NCBI GenBank assembly: GCA_946480605.1
Contig: CAMLKW010000014.1
Coordinates: 1 to 38,858, forward strand
From: an uncultured Roseateles sp.
Lineage (GTDB): Bacteria > Pseudomonadota > Gammaproteobacteria > Burkholderiales > Burkholderiaceae
Direction: 5' to 3'
Length of the DNA: 38,858 bases
How positions within the stretch are numbered: the first letter of the stretch is position 1; every line of letters starts with the position of its first letter. Positions 10,323-17,311 of this stretch are shown here, one piece after another. Position numbers and translations under genes: made by a program. Under the pieces are notes generated by a model that was given only the letters and a program-made list of their open reading frames with translations, was not told the DNA's origin and ran no database searches.

Positions 10323-10658
10323 GTGCAGCGCCGCCAGCCCCGCGCCCGCCACCATGTCTATGTCGTGCTGCTGTCCGACCGGGTCTGGAGCGAGCCGGCC
10401 TTCCGCCGTGCCAACCCTGACCATGACATCCGCAAGCCCTGCCTGTACGTTGGCATGACCGGGCTGGACCCCGACCTGCGCTTCGACCGCCACAAGGCCG
10501 GCGCGCAGGCCAACCGCTTCGTGCAGCAGTACGGTGGGCGCCTGGTGCCCGAGCAGTACGAGGTCTACAACCCCATGCCCTACGACGCCGCGCGCGACAT
10601 GGAGGTGGAGCTGGCCGTAGCCCTGCGCGAGGCGGGCTATGCGGTGTGGCAGGCCTGA
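10323..10658 (+). CDS. small GIY-YIG-like nuclease-fold protein
   Basis: A protein of about 111 residues starting with GTG; no better in-frame start was found. It resembles the GIY-YIG fold: HHVYVVLLSD matches the first strand (GIY position), KPCLYVGMTG the second (YIG position), RFDRHKAGAQAN supplies the conserved arginine helix, and the glutamate region is DMEVELAVALREAGY. An insertion of about 15 residues separates the first two motifs, and the catalytic set is not fully canonical, so activity as a DNA nuclease is unproven. It is divergent from the ankyrin gene and is followed by a convergent operon. A cytoplasmic repair or processing role is only a guess. Confidence 0.6.
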   Translation: MQRRQPRARHHVYVVLLSDRVWSEPAFRRANPDHDIRKPCLYVGMTGLDPDLRFDRHKAGAQANRFVQQYGGRLVPEQYEVYNPMPYDAARDMEVELAVALREAGYAVWQA

Positions 10659-10662
10659 TGGC

Positions 10663-10896
10663 TCATGCCGGCGCCGGGCTGCCGGGCATGACGACGGGGG
10701 CGTTGAAGTCGCGGCCGACGAGCGCCCGTGCCAGCAGGTAGTGGTTGCGGTCACGCGCGCTGAGCAGGTTCAGCTCCACGGCACCGGCCTGGTCACAGGG
10801 AAACGCGTAGCCGCGCCCGCCGCGGGTGGGCGAGTACACGAGCTGGTAGGCGGTGGCGCCTGGCGAGGCGCCGTCGTCGGCCTCACAGGTGTTCAT
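10663..10896 (-). CDS. conserved small protein, unknown function
   Basis: A 77-residue cytoplasmic protein. ATG at 10896 is preceded by a good ribosome site (GAAAGGAA), which rules out longer starts. The conserved-looking core is YQLVYSPTRGGRGYAFPCD followed by a helix LLSARDRNHYLLARALVGRDF. I know similar small proteins as hypothetical genes in Burkholderiales, with no assigned role. It overlaps the end of the upstream 94-residue gene by 14 nt and is the last gene of the protease operon. Confidence 0.65.
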   Translation of the reverse strand: MNTCEADDGASPGATAYQLVYSPTRGGRGYAFPCDQAGAVELNLLSARDRNHYLLARALVGRDFNAPVVMPGSPAPA

Positions 10897-11167
10897 CGTT
10901 GTTCCTTTCAGCGGCGTCCTGCAGCGAGCGCTGGCGGGTGCCGGACTGGGTCTCGTGGCCCTGCTTCCAGGCGTCGCTGCGTTGCAGCCAGCGGCCGGCG
11001 GACTCGCCCGTGGCGGGTGGTTGGTTGCGGGGCTGGCTGAGCGGATTGGCGTCCTTGTCCTCGCCCCGCGCGGCGGCCTTCGCGCCCTGGCGCTGCAGCT
11101 CCGCTCGCTCGGCACTCGACAGGGCCGCTTCGTGCGGCGGCGGGGCATGCGGGGTGCTGGGCTTCAT
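10883..11167 (-). CDS. small protein with a ribosome-modulation-factor-like pattern
   Basis: A 94-residue, hydrophilic, charged protein with no signal peptide. Its ATG overlaps the stop of the protease gene (ATGA). The middle part, GAKAAARGEDKDANPL then W..RSDAW..GHE, is reminiscent of the Rmf/CrpP pattern of a Gly-rich helix, an NP turn and a tryptophan helix, but the match is partial and I do not claim homology. Its position between a protease and another small gene in an overlapping operon suggests that the three products act together, for instance as substrate, adaptor or regulator. Confidence 0.55.
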   Translation of the reverse strand: MKPSTPHAPPPHEAALSSAERAELQRQGAKAAARGEDKDANPLSQPRNQPPATGESAGRWLQRSDAWKQGHETQSGTRQRSLQDAAERNNDEHL

Positions 11168-12207
11168 GGCGATGCCGTGGCGGCGTCCGCCGTCAGTGTG
11201 AGCAGCACGTCGGCATACCAGGCGCAGTTCAGGCCCAGTGATTCGTCCTGCACCAGGTCGCGGTCGCGCATGTCCATGCGGGTGGAATGCACGCCCAGCA
11301 GCTGCCAGCCCATGTCGGCCGCGCCCGGCTGGGCGGCGCCGCGCCGCCGCACGACGGGTGAACCGCTGCTGCCCCGGTGCGTGCGCGCGTCGGTCAGGAA
11401 GCAGCCCTGGCGCTGGAAGCGCACGCCGTAGGCCGACGCGATGGCGGCGCGCCGCGCCACCGCGAGATGGTGGACGGTGTCGTGAAAGCCCAGCGGGAAG
11501 CCGGGGATGGTCAGCGCGTCGCCAACGGCGATCGCTTCATCGCGGTGCTCCAGATGCGTCTCGTCGAACGCCAGCAGCACGGCATCGTCCGGCAGCGCGT
11601 GGGCCGGCAAGGCCATCACCGCCACGTCGACCGGGCCGCCGCTGTCCGTGGCCTCGCGCCACTCGCTCAGGCCGTCGCGGTACAGCGGCAGCGAGACGAC
11701 GGCGTGCCGCGTCAGGTCCTGCGTGTCGGTGTGCAGGCCGATCTCGATGCGGTCGGGCAGGTGCGCGCTGGCGGCATCGGCAAAGACATGCCGGTTGCTC
11801 ACCAGGAACAGCCGGCCGCCGCGGCGGAAGAAGAAGCCGCTCGCGCTGGTCCGGGCCATGGACCCGACGAAGGTGGTGATGCGCGTCGTGGCCAGCAGCA
11901 GCGAGTCCACCGCGGCGGGCCGCGGCGTGCGGGGCAGGGGCTGCTGGCTGCGCTGCAGCAGCGCCCGGTTGCGCGCGATCTCGCGCTCGAAGGTGTTCAG
12001 CACCATGTCGGACATGTCCGAATGCAGCATCACCGTGCGCGCCGCCTCGGCGTGCGCGTCGAACGACGCCGTCAGCCGTGCCAGCGCCGTGGCGGACAGC
12101 GTGTCGATGACCGCCGGCATCAGCGCGTCGAGTGCGACCAGGCTGCCTTTCAGCTCGCAGATGCGTTCGGTGGCTTCTTGCAGGTTCTTCAATGGCTGTG
12201 CCCTCAT
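11164..12207 (-). CDS. trypsin-like serine protease with helical N-terminal domain
   Basis: A 347-residue protein without a signal peptide, so apparently cytoplasmic. Residues 1-95 are helical and of unknown kind. The trypsin-like (S1/HtrA-fold) domain carries a complete triad: His140 in VSNRHVF, Asp194 in VDVAVMAL and Ser281 in HRGSSGSPVV. There is no PDZ domain. The ATG lies only a few bases beyond the U-tract of the cold-shock gene terminator and has no clear ribosome site, yet no later ATG would keep the N-terminal domain. The two downstream small genes overlap head to tail, making a three-gene operon. Stress-linked proteolysis is a reasonable inference. Confidence 0.82.
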   Translation of the reverse strand: MRAQPLKNLQEATERICELKGSLVALDALMPAVIDTLSATALARLTASFDAHAEAARTVMLHSDMSDMVLNTFEREIARNRALLQRSQQPLPRTPRPAAVDSLLLATTRITTFVGSMARTSASGFFFRRGGRLFLVSNRHVFADAASAHLPDRIEIGLHTDTQDLTRHAVVSLPLYRDGLSEWREATDSGGPVDVAVMALPAHALPDDAVLLAFDETHLEHRDEAIAVGDALTIPGFPLGFHDTVHHLAVARRAAIASAYGVRFQRQGCFLTDARTHRGSSGSPVVRRRGAAQPGAADMGWQLLGVHSTRMDMRDRDLVQDESLGLNCAWYADVLLTLTADAATASP

Positions 12208-12212
12208 GCAGC

Positions 12213-12241
12213 AAAGAAAAAGCGCGGCCAGGCCGCGCTTT
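12213..12241 (-). terminator. rho-independent terminator of the cold-shock gene
   Basis: AAAGCGCGG and CCGCGCTTT (12219-12241) form a 9-bp stem with a 5-nt loop; on the minus strand it is followed by TTTTCTTT, a proper U-tract. It lies 47 nt after the cold-shock stop codon and ends 5 nt before the protease start codon, so the protease operon depends on read-through or a promoter inside the cold-shock gene. Confidence 0.85.
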
Positions 12242-12287
12242 GGTCGGGGGCGTCAGGGCTTGCCTGGCGGCCGCGGCGCTGCGGGAT

Positions 12288-12503
12288 TCATTCCACGCTG
12301 CGGATGTTGGATGCCTGCGGGCCCTTCTGGCCCTGGGTCACCTCGAACTTCACGCGCTGGTTCTCGGCCAGGGTCTTGAAGCCACCGCCGCCCTGGATCT
12401 CCTTGAAATGGGCGAACAGGTCCTTGCCGCCGTCGTCGGGGGCGATGAAGCCGAAGCCCTTGCCTTCGTTGAACCACTTCACGGTACCGGTTTGAGTCGT
12501 CAT
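12288..12503 (-). CDS. cold-shock protein, CspA family
   Basis: A 71-residue single cold-shock domain that binds single-stranded RNA and DNA and acts as an RNA chaperone. RNP1 is KGFGFI (15-20) and RNP2 is DLFAHF (28-33), with WFN at the start and QASNIR at the end. ATG at 12503 is chosen because GAAGGAA sits at the right distance upstream; longer frames lack family similarity. RNP2 has alanine where valine is usual. The mRNA appears to have a long leader of about 135 nt, as in cold-induced csp genes, and a strong terminator follows. Confidence 0.95.
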   Translation of the reverse strand: MTTQTGTVKWFNEGKGFGFIAPDDGGKDLFAHFKEIQGGGGFKTLAENQRVKFEVTQGQKGPQASNIRSVE

Positions 12504-12856
12504 GTCGATTTCCTTCAGGAACTGCCGGGCGCGAGATTGCACCCAGCGATGAGACGCCAAGAAAATCTTCAAGGGGGGTTCGACTCGGACCACCAGCAGA
12601 ACACCGGTGCGGGAGGAAAGACCTAAGAGCGGACGGTCTTGTGCATATCAGACCGCTGCATAGTAGTCGCAACCGCAGGGTGCGCGAACTTATATTTCCA
12701 GCGCCCCGGCATGCTGGGCGGCACGACACCACAGGCGTGGCCGCATGGCCTGAAACAAACGCAACCCGATTTGGCCGCCGCCGAAGCCGGTCTGAAACGC
12801 GGCCTGACGACAGTGCGGCCACAGGGTGGTCCGGGTGGGCCGCAAGGGTTGCAAGC
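12504..12856. other. 353-nt divergent intergenic region with csp leader and FeeM upstream region
   Basis: No convincing gene is seen here. The left two thirds hold the probable 5' leader of the cold-shock gene; the right third is the upstream region of the divergent FeeM-like gene. Small open frames run across it, including one extending the FeeM-like gene upstream to 12641, but their composition does not look coding and they contain no recognisable domain. No tRNA or obvious conserved RNA was recognised. Confidence 0.5.
12645..12672 (-). promoter_or_regulatory. possible sigma70 promoter of the cold-shock gene
   Basis: On the minus strand TTGCGA (12667-12672) and TGATAT (12645-12650) are 16 nt apart, in the only locally AT-richer part of this region. 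If used, transcription would begin near 12638 and give a leader of about 135 nt. The boxes match the consensus only partly. Confidence 0.4.
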
Positions 12857-13519
12857 ATGTTCCCCATCTTCACGGCGCGCGGCCACGCACCGCTGGCGCT
12901 GGCCAGCGACTTTGGCGCCCTCGACGGCGAGGCCTTGCGGCTGGTGCGGCGCCGCTACACCGAGCGTGGCCTGGCCCTGAAGGGCGAGCGCTACAGCAGC
13001 CGCCACGAGGACGGCGACGTGGTCTGCACCGCGCACGACGGCGACCGGGTCGTCGGCACGCTGACGGTGCGTTTCGACGGTGCCGGCGGCCTGAATGCCG
13101 ACCTGGTGTTCGGCGCCGAGTTGTCGCGCTGGCGCGCCACCGGCGTCAGGCTGTGCGAGTTCGGCAGCCTGGCGCTGGACCGCCAGGCCGGCGACCCGCG
13201 CCGCCTGCTGGCCCAGGTCTTCCACTTCGCCTACCTGCATGCCCACCGGCGCGCGCACTGCGAGCGCGGCGTCATCGAGGTCCATCCGCGCCACGTGGCC
13301 TTCTACCGGCGCCTGCTGGGCTGGCAGCCCCACACGACCGCGCGGCACAACCCGCGGGTTGGTGCACCGGCCGTGCTGATGGGCTTCGACCTCGCGACCG
13401 TGCGAGGCAACATCGCGCTATGGGGCGGCCGGCCGGAGTTGCTGGCGCAGGCCCGCTGCCTCTACCCGCTGGCCTGGGACCGCGCCACCGAGGACGCGAT
13501 CCTGGCGCAGCTAGGCTGA
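12857..13519 (+). CDS. FeeM-like long-chain N-acyl amino acid synthase (GNAT fold)
   Basis: A 220-residue protein related to the N-acyl amino acid synthases (FeeM), which move a fatty acyl chain from acyl carrier protein to an amino acid. Typical features are VGTLTVRFDG, the strand CEFGSLALDR, the acyl-binding helix FHFAYLHAHRRAHCERG, and IEVHPRHVAFYRRLLGWQP, a signature of this family. ATG at 12857 begins the recognisable domain. Related genes often occur in genomes with PEP-CTERM/exosortase protein sorting, and a PEP-CTERM-like gene occurs 10 kb away, but no physical link is shown. It overlaps the convergent receiver gene by 9 nt. Confidence 0.78.
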   Translation: MFPIFTARGHAPLALASDFGALDGEALRLVRRRYTERGLALKGERYSSRHEDGDVVCTAHDGDRVVGTLTVRFDGAGGLNADLVFGAELSRWRATGVRLCEFGSLALDRQAGDPRRLLAQVFHFAYLHAHRRAHCERGVIEVHPRHVAFYRRLLGWQPHTTARHNPRVGAPAVLMGFDLATVRGNIALWGGRPELLAQARCLYPLAWDRATEDAILAQLG

Positions 13520-14545
13520 AGCCGGCACGCGCACCGCCAGCCGCGCGCGCTCGATGGCGGCCAGCAGTGCCTCCTCCGAGAACGGCTTGCCCAGCAGCTG
13601 GGTCACGCCTGCGGCCCGGGCCTGCTCCTGCTTGTCGTCGGAGGACGTGATCATCAGCACCGGCAGTGCCGCCGTGGCGGGCGCGGCGCGCACCTGGCGC
13701 GTCAGCTCGAAGCCGTCGATGCCCGGCATCTCGACGTCGGTGATCAGCACGTGCGGGCGCTCGGCCGCCATCAGCTCCAGCGCCTGCTCGCCGCTCTCGG
13801 CCAGCGCGACGCGATAGCTCTGCGCGGTCAGCAGCCGGCTCAGCTTGACGCGCACGATCTTGGAGTCGTCGGCCACCAACACCAGGGTCTCGTCGGCGCG
13901 CAGTTCGCGGCTGGCGACGGCGGCTGCTGCCGCCTCGGCGGCCTCGCGCTCTGCCTGTTCACGCGCCTGTGCCTCGGCGGCCAGGCGGGCGGCCGAGGCG
14001 GCTGCAGCCTCGCGTTCGGCCTGCTCGCGCGCCAGGCGTTCCGCCTCCTCGCGGGCCCGGGCCTCGGCGGCTTCACGCTCGGCTTGTTCACGCGCCAGGC
14101 GCGCGGTCTCCTCGGCCTCGCGGGCAGCCCGCGCGGCGGCCTCGGCCGCTTCACGTTCGGCTTGCTGGCGGGCCTGCTCGTCGGCCACGCGCTGCGCCTC
14201 GGCGGCGCGGGCGGCTTCGTACTCGGCCTGCTCGCGGGCCAGGCGCGTCGCCTCGGCCTCGGCGATGCGGCGCGTGATGTCGGCGGCCTCACGCTCGGCC
14301 TCGTCGCGCCGGTGGGCTTCGGCGGCGCCGGCCTGCGTGTCTGGCTGGTTGGCCTGCGCGTCGCACTCCGCGGCCAGGCGCTGGGCGCGGGCCACATGCT
14401 CCGCCTGCTCCAGGGCCATGCGCTGCTCTTCGCGATGCACCGCAGCATCCTGGGCGCGCTGCTGGCGCCGGCGAGCCAGCCACAGCAGCAACGCAACCAC
14501 CAGGGCGGCCACGGCGGCCAGGGTCCAGATCAACAGCTCGTTCAT
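13511..14545 (-). CDS. membrane-anchored coiled-coil protein with C-terminal receiver domain
   Basis: A 344-residue protein in three parts. Residues 4-24 are one membrane helix (LLIWTLAAVAALVVALLLWLA) followed by RRR, so the rest lies in the cytoplasm. Residues about 28-210 are an Ala/Glu/Arg-rich coiled coil with many REQAEREAAEA-like heptads, much like TolA or IncP-type stalks. From about 215 a full receiver domain follows: acidic D226/D227, phospho-acceptor D270 in LITDVEMP, and K320 in LLGKPFS. There is no output domain. A receiver held away from the membrane by a stalk suggests protein-protein signalling, perhaps in chemotaxis, motility or polarity. The cognate kinase is not in the window. 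Confidence 0.85.
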   Translation of the reverse strand: MNELLIWTLAAVAALVVALLLWLARRRQQRAQDAAVHREEQRMALEQAEHVARAQRLAAECDAQANQPDTQAGAAEAHRRDEAEREAADITRRIAEAEATRLAREQAEYEAARAAEAQRVADEQARQQAEREAAEAAARAAREAEETARLAREQAEREAAEARAREEAERLAREQAEREAAAASAARLAAEAQAREQAEREAAEAAAAAVASRELRADETLVLVADDSKIVRVKLSRLLTAQSYRVALAESGEQALELMAAERPHVLITDVEMPGIDGFELTRQVRAAPATAALPVLMITSSDDKQEQARAAGVTQLLGKPFSEEALLAAIERARLAVRVPASA

Positions 14546-14678
14546 GTCTTGTGCAGGCCTAGCGGTGCGTCGACGGCGCGCATCTTCCGGGGCCAGGGTG
14601 TCAGCTTAACCAAGACTGCAGCGGTCCGCCGGAGCGCGGGCCGATGTCGGCCGCCTGGGCGTGGCAGAAGTCGCTGCG

Positions 14679-17297
14679 TCAGCGGCCGGCCAGGCGCCGC
14701 GCCTGTGCGGCCTCGTCGCGGTACAGGGGCGGCACGGCGTCACCCCAGGCGGCCAGCGCGCGGGTGGCGCGTTCGCGTGCGGCCGCCGCATCGCCCGCCT
14801 CGGCCAGCGCCTCGGCCTGCAGGCCCAAAGCCCGGGCCAGCATCCAGCGCTGGCTGGCGTTCTCGGCCGGGTCGGGCAGGGCCTGCATCAAGGTCTCGGC
14901 CTCCTGCGCAAAGCGCAGCTTGTCGGCCGCGCGCGGGCTGGCGCGGCCGGCCCACCAGGCGGCTTCGGCGCGCCAGCGGCTCAGGTAGAAGTCGCCGGCC
15001 AAGGCCGCCGCGGGCGGCAGCGCGGCCAGCCCGTCGCGCAGCGCCTGCGCCGCGGCGGGGCCGGGCCGGGCCTGCCAGGCGGCGCGGGCCAGGCCCAGGT
15101 CGAAGAACAGCAGGTCGCGGCGCGCGGCCTGGTTGCGCGGGTCGCGCTGCAGCTCCTGGGCCAGCGCGGCGCGGCCTGCTTCGAGCAGCTGGCGGGCGCG
15201 GTCGTGCTCACCCAGCTCGCTGTAGATGCGCCCGGCGGGCGAGCGCGCCAGCGCGCGCTGGTAGCGGTAGTTGGCGTTGTCGGGCTGGGCCTGCACGGCG
15301 GCGTCGCGCAGCGCCAGCATCGCGTCGGCCTCGCCGCGCGCCAGCGCCAGGTCGCCGGCCAGCAGCGCCCAGGTGGCGCGCAGCTGGTGGCCCCAGGCGG
15401 CCTGGTGGTCCCATTCGGCGTGGCCGGGCTGCAGCGCGCGCAGCTGCTCGAAGCGCGCGACGGCCTCGGCCAGCAGGCGGCCGGCGACCTCGACGTGGCC
15501 CAGCTGCGCCTGCATGGGGTTGCCGCCCTGCAGCAGGCCGATGCGGCCGCTGACGGTGGCGAGCTGGGCCAGCGTCCTGGCGTCGCGCGGGTCCAGCGCC
15601 AGCGCCTGCTCGTTGAGCCGGCGCGCCTGCTGCAGCGCGGCGACCGTGTCGCGCAGCGCGCCGCCGCGGCTGGCCAGCATCGCGCGGCCCTGGAACATCT
15701 CGGCGGCCTCGCGCAGCGCCACCGCGTCGCGGGCGATGGAAGCGGCGTACAGCGGCTGCAGCGCGATGGCCTTGTCGAGGTTGGCGCGCGCGGCGGCCAG
15801 CTGCTCCTGGCTGGGCGAGAAGCCGTCGCCCTGCAGCTCGGCGATGCGCGAATAGCTCTCGGCCAGCTCGCGCGCGAGCGCCGGCCGGCGGGCCAGCTCG
15901 GGGCCCAGCTCGGCGGCCAGGCCGTCGAGGTAGCGCAGCGCGTCCTGCAGCAGCGCCTCGCGCGTGGCCAGGCTGCCGGGCAGCTGGGCGATCTGGTCGT
16001 GGTAGCTGAACACCAGCTGGCGCGACAGCTCGCGCAGCTGCGCGAAGCGGGCTTCGGCGCGCGCCTCGGCGGCCTGGGCCGCGCGCATCTGCCACAGCGT
16101 GCCGGTGAGGCCGGCCAGCAGCGTCAGCAGCACCGCCGCGGCCAGGCCGACGGCAAGCCGGTTGCGGGCGACGAAGCGGGCGCCCAGGTAGCGCCAGGTG
16201 GGTGCGCGCGCGCTGACCGGGTAGCCGCCCAGGTGGGCGCGCAGGTCGGCGGCCAGCGCATCGACGCTGGCATAGCGCTCGGCGGGCGCCTTGGCCAGCG
16301 TCTTCAGCAGGATGTTGTCGAGGTCGCCCTTGAGGCGCTCGCGCGTGCGCCACCAGTCGGGCGGCGGCTCGGGCGGCGCGCCCAGGCTGGACGGGCGGGT
16401 GGGCGCCTCGTGCAGCACGGCCTCGGCCAGCTCGTGCGGCGAGCGCGCCTCGCGGCCGTAGGGGCGCTGGCCGGTCAGCAGCTGGTAGAGCAGCACGCCC
16501 AGCGAGTAGACGTCGGTGGCGGTGCTGACCGGCTCGCCGCGCACCTGCTCGGGGCTGGCATGGCTGGGCGTGAAGGGGCGGTGGTGTTCGGCGGTGGCGT
16601 CGGCGTCCAGCGGATCGAGCGCCTTGGCGATGCCGAAGTCCAGCAGCTTGACCTGGCCGTCGCCCGTCACCAGCACGTTGCCGGGCTTGAGGTCGCGGTG
16701 CACCAGCAGGTGGCGGTGCGCGTGGGCGACGGCGTCGGCCAGCTGCAGGAACAGCGCCAGCCGCGCCTCCAGCGCCAGGCCGGCGCAGGCGGCGTCCAGC
16801 GGCCGGCCCTGCACGCGCTCCATGACGAAGTAGGGCCGGCCGTCGGCGCTCAGGCCGGCGTCGTACAGGCGCGCGATGTGCGGGTGGTCCAGCCGCGCCA
16901 GCGCCTGGCGCTCCTGCGCAAAGCGCTGCAGCACGGCGGCCGAGTCCATGCCGCGCTTGAGCAGCTTGACGGCGGCCTCGCCGTCGTAGGCGCCGTCGTC
17001 GCGCCGCGCCAGCCAGACCTCGCCCATGCCGCCGCTGCCCAGCGGCTCGACGAGCCGCCAGGGGCCCAGGCGCTGGCCGGCCTCGGCGGCCGGCGCCAGC
17101 GGCGCGGCGGTATCGCGCGGCGGGCGCAGAAAGTCGGGGTCGGCCGCCTGGCTGCTGTGCGCCAGCAGCGACATCACCTCGGCCTGCACCTCGGCCGGCG
17201 CGCCGCTGCCACGCACCAGGGCCTCGCGCTCGCCGGCCGGCCGTGCGAGCGCGGCGTCGAACAGCTGGCGGACCTGGTCCCAGTGCGCGGGCGTCAT
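14679..17297 (-). CDS. transmembrane Ser/Thr protein kinase with TPR-like C-terminal region
   Basis: An 872-residue PknB-type (Hanks) kinase. Start at 17297 gives the helical N-terminal domain beginning MTPAHWDQVRQLFDAAL that is typical of this group. The kinase domain has LGSGGMGEVWLA (86-97), Lys111, HRDLKPGN (200-207), DFGIAK (220-225) and SPEQ (248-251). A membrane helix lies at about 381-402, after which about 470 residues of TPR-like helices face the other side of the membrane. Catalytic residues are complete. A longer reading frame upstream overlaps the lipoprotein gene in another frame and is rejected. In this family an ECF sigma factor and kinase are usually neighbours; here the sigma gene is divergent beyond the lipoprotein gene. 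Confidence 0.92.
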   Translation of the reverse strand: MTPAHWDQVRQLFDAALARPAGEREALVRGSGAPAEVQAEVMSLLAHSSQAADPDFLRPPRDTAAPLAPAAEAGQRLGPWRLVEPLGSGGMGEVWLARRDDGAYDGEAAVKLLKRGMDSAAVLQRFAQERQALARLDHPHIARLYDAGLSADGRPYFVMERVQGRPLDAACAGLALEARLALFLQLADAVAHAHRHLLVHRDLKPGNVLVTGDGQVKLLDFGIAKALDPLDADATAEHHRPFTPSHASPEQVRGEPVSTATDVYSLGVLLYQLLTGQRPYGREARSPHELAEAVLHEAPTRPSSLGAPPEPPPDWWRTRERLKGDLDNILLKTLAKAPAERYASVDALAADLRAHLGGYPVSARAPTWRYLGARFVARNRLAVGLAAAVLLTLLAGLTGTLWQMRAAQAAEARAEARFAQLRELSRQLVFSYHDQIAQLPGSLATREALLQDALRYLDGLAAELGPELARRPALARELAESYSRIAELQGDGFSPSQEQLAAARANLDKAIALQPLYAASIARDAVALREAAEMFQGRAMLASRGGALRDTVAALQQARRLNEQALALDPRDARTLAQLATVSGRIGLLQGGNPMQAQLGHVEVAGRLLAEAVARFEQLRALQPGHAEWDHQAAWGHQLRATWALLAGDLALARGEADAMLALRDAAVQAQPDNANYRYQRALARSPAGRIYSELGEHDRARQLLEAGRAALAQELQRDPRNQAARRDLLFFDLGLARAAWQARPGPAAAQALRDGLAALPPAAALAGDFYLSRWRAEAAWWAGRASPRAADKLRFAQEAETLMQALPDPAENASQRWMLARALGLQAEALAEAGDAAAARERATRALAAWGDAVPPLYRDEAAQARRLAGR

Positions 17298-17311
17298 GGG
17301 CGCGCAGTGTG

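Noticed and set aside
12641..12856. An upstream extension of the FeeM-like gene by 72 codons from a GTG
   Set aside because: The added part is not like the family and covers the likely cold-shock promoter; ATG at 12857 starts the recognised domain.
14546..14678. A short GGCCGA/TCGGCC hairpin between the receiver gene and the kinase end
   Set aside because: Only a 2-nt loop and no U-tract; in this GC-rich DNA it is likely chance.
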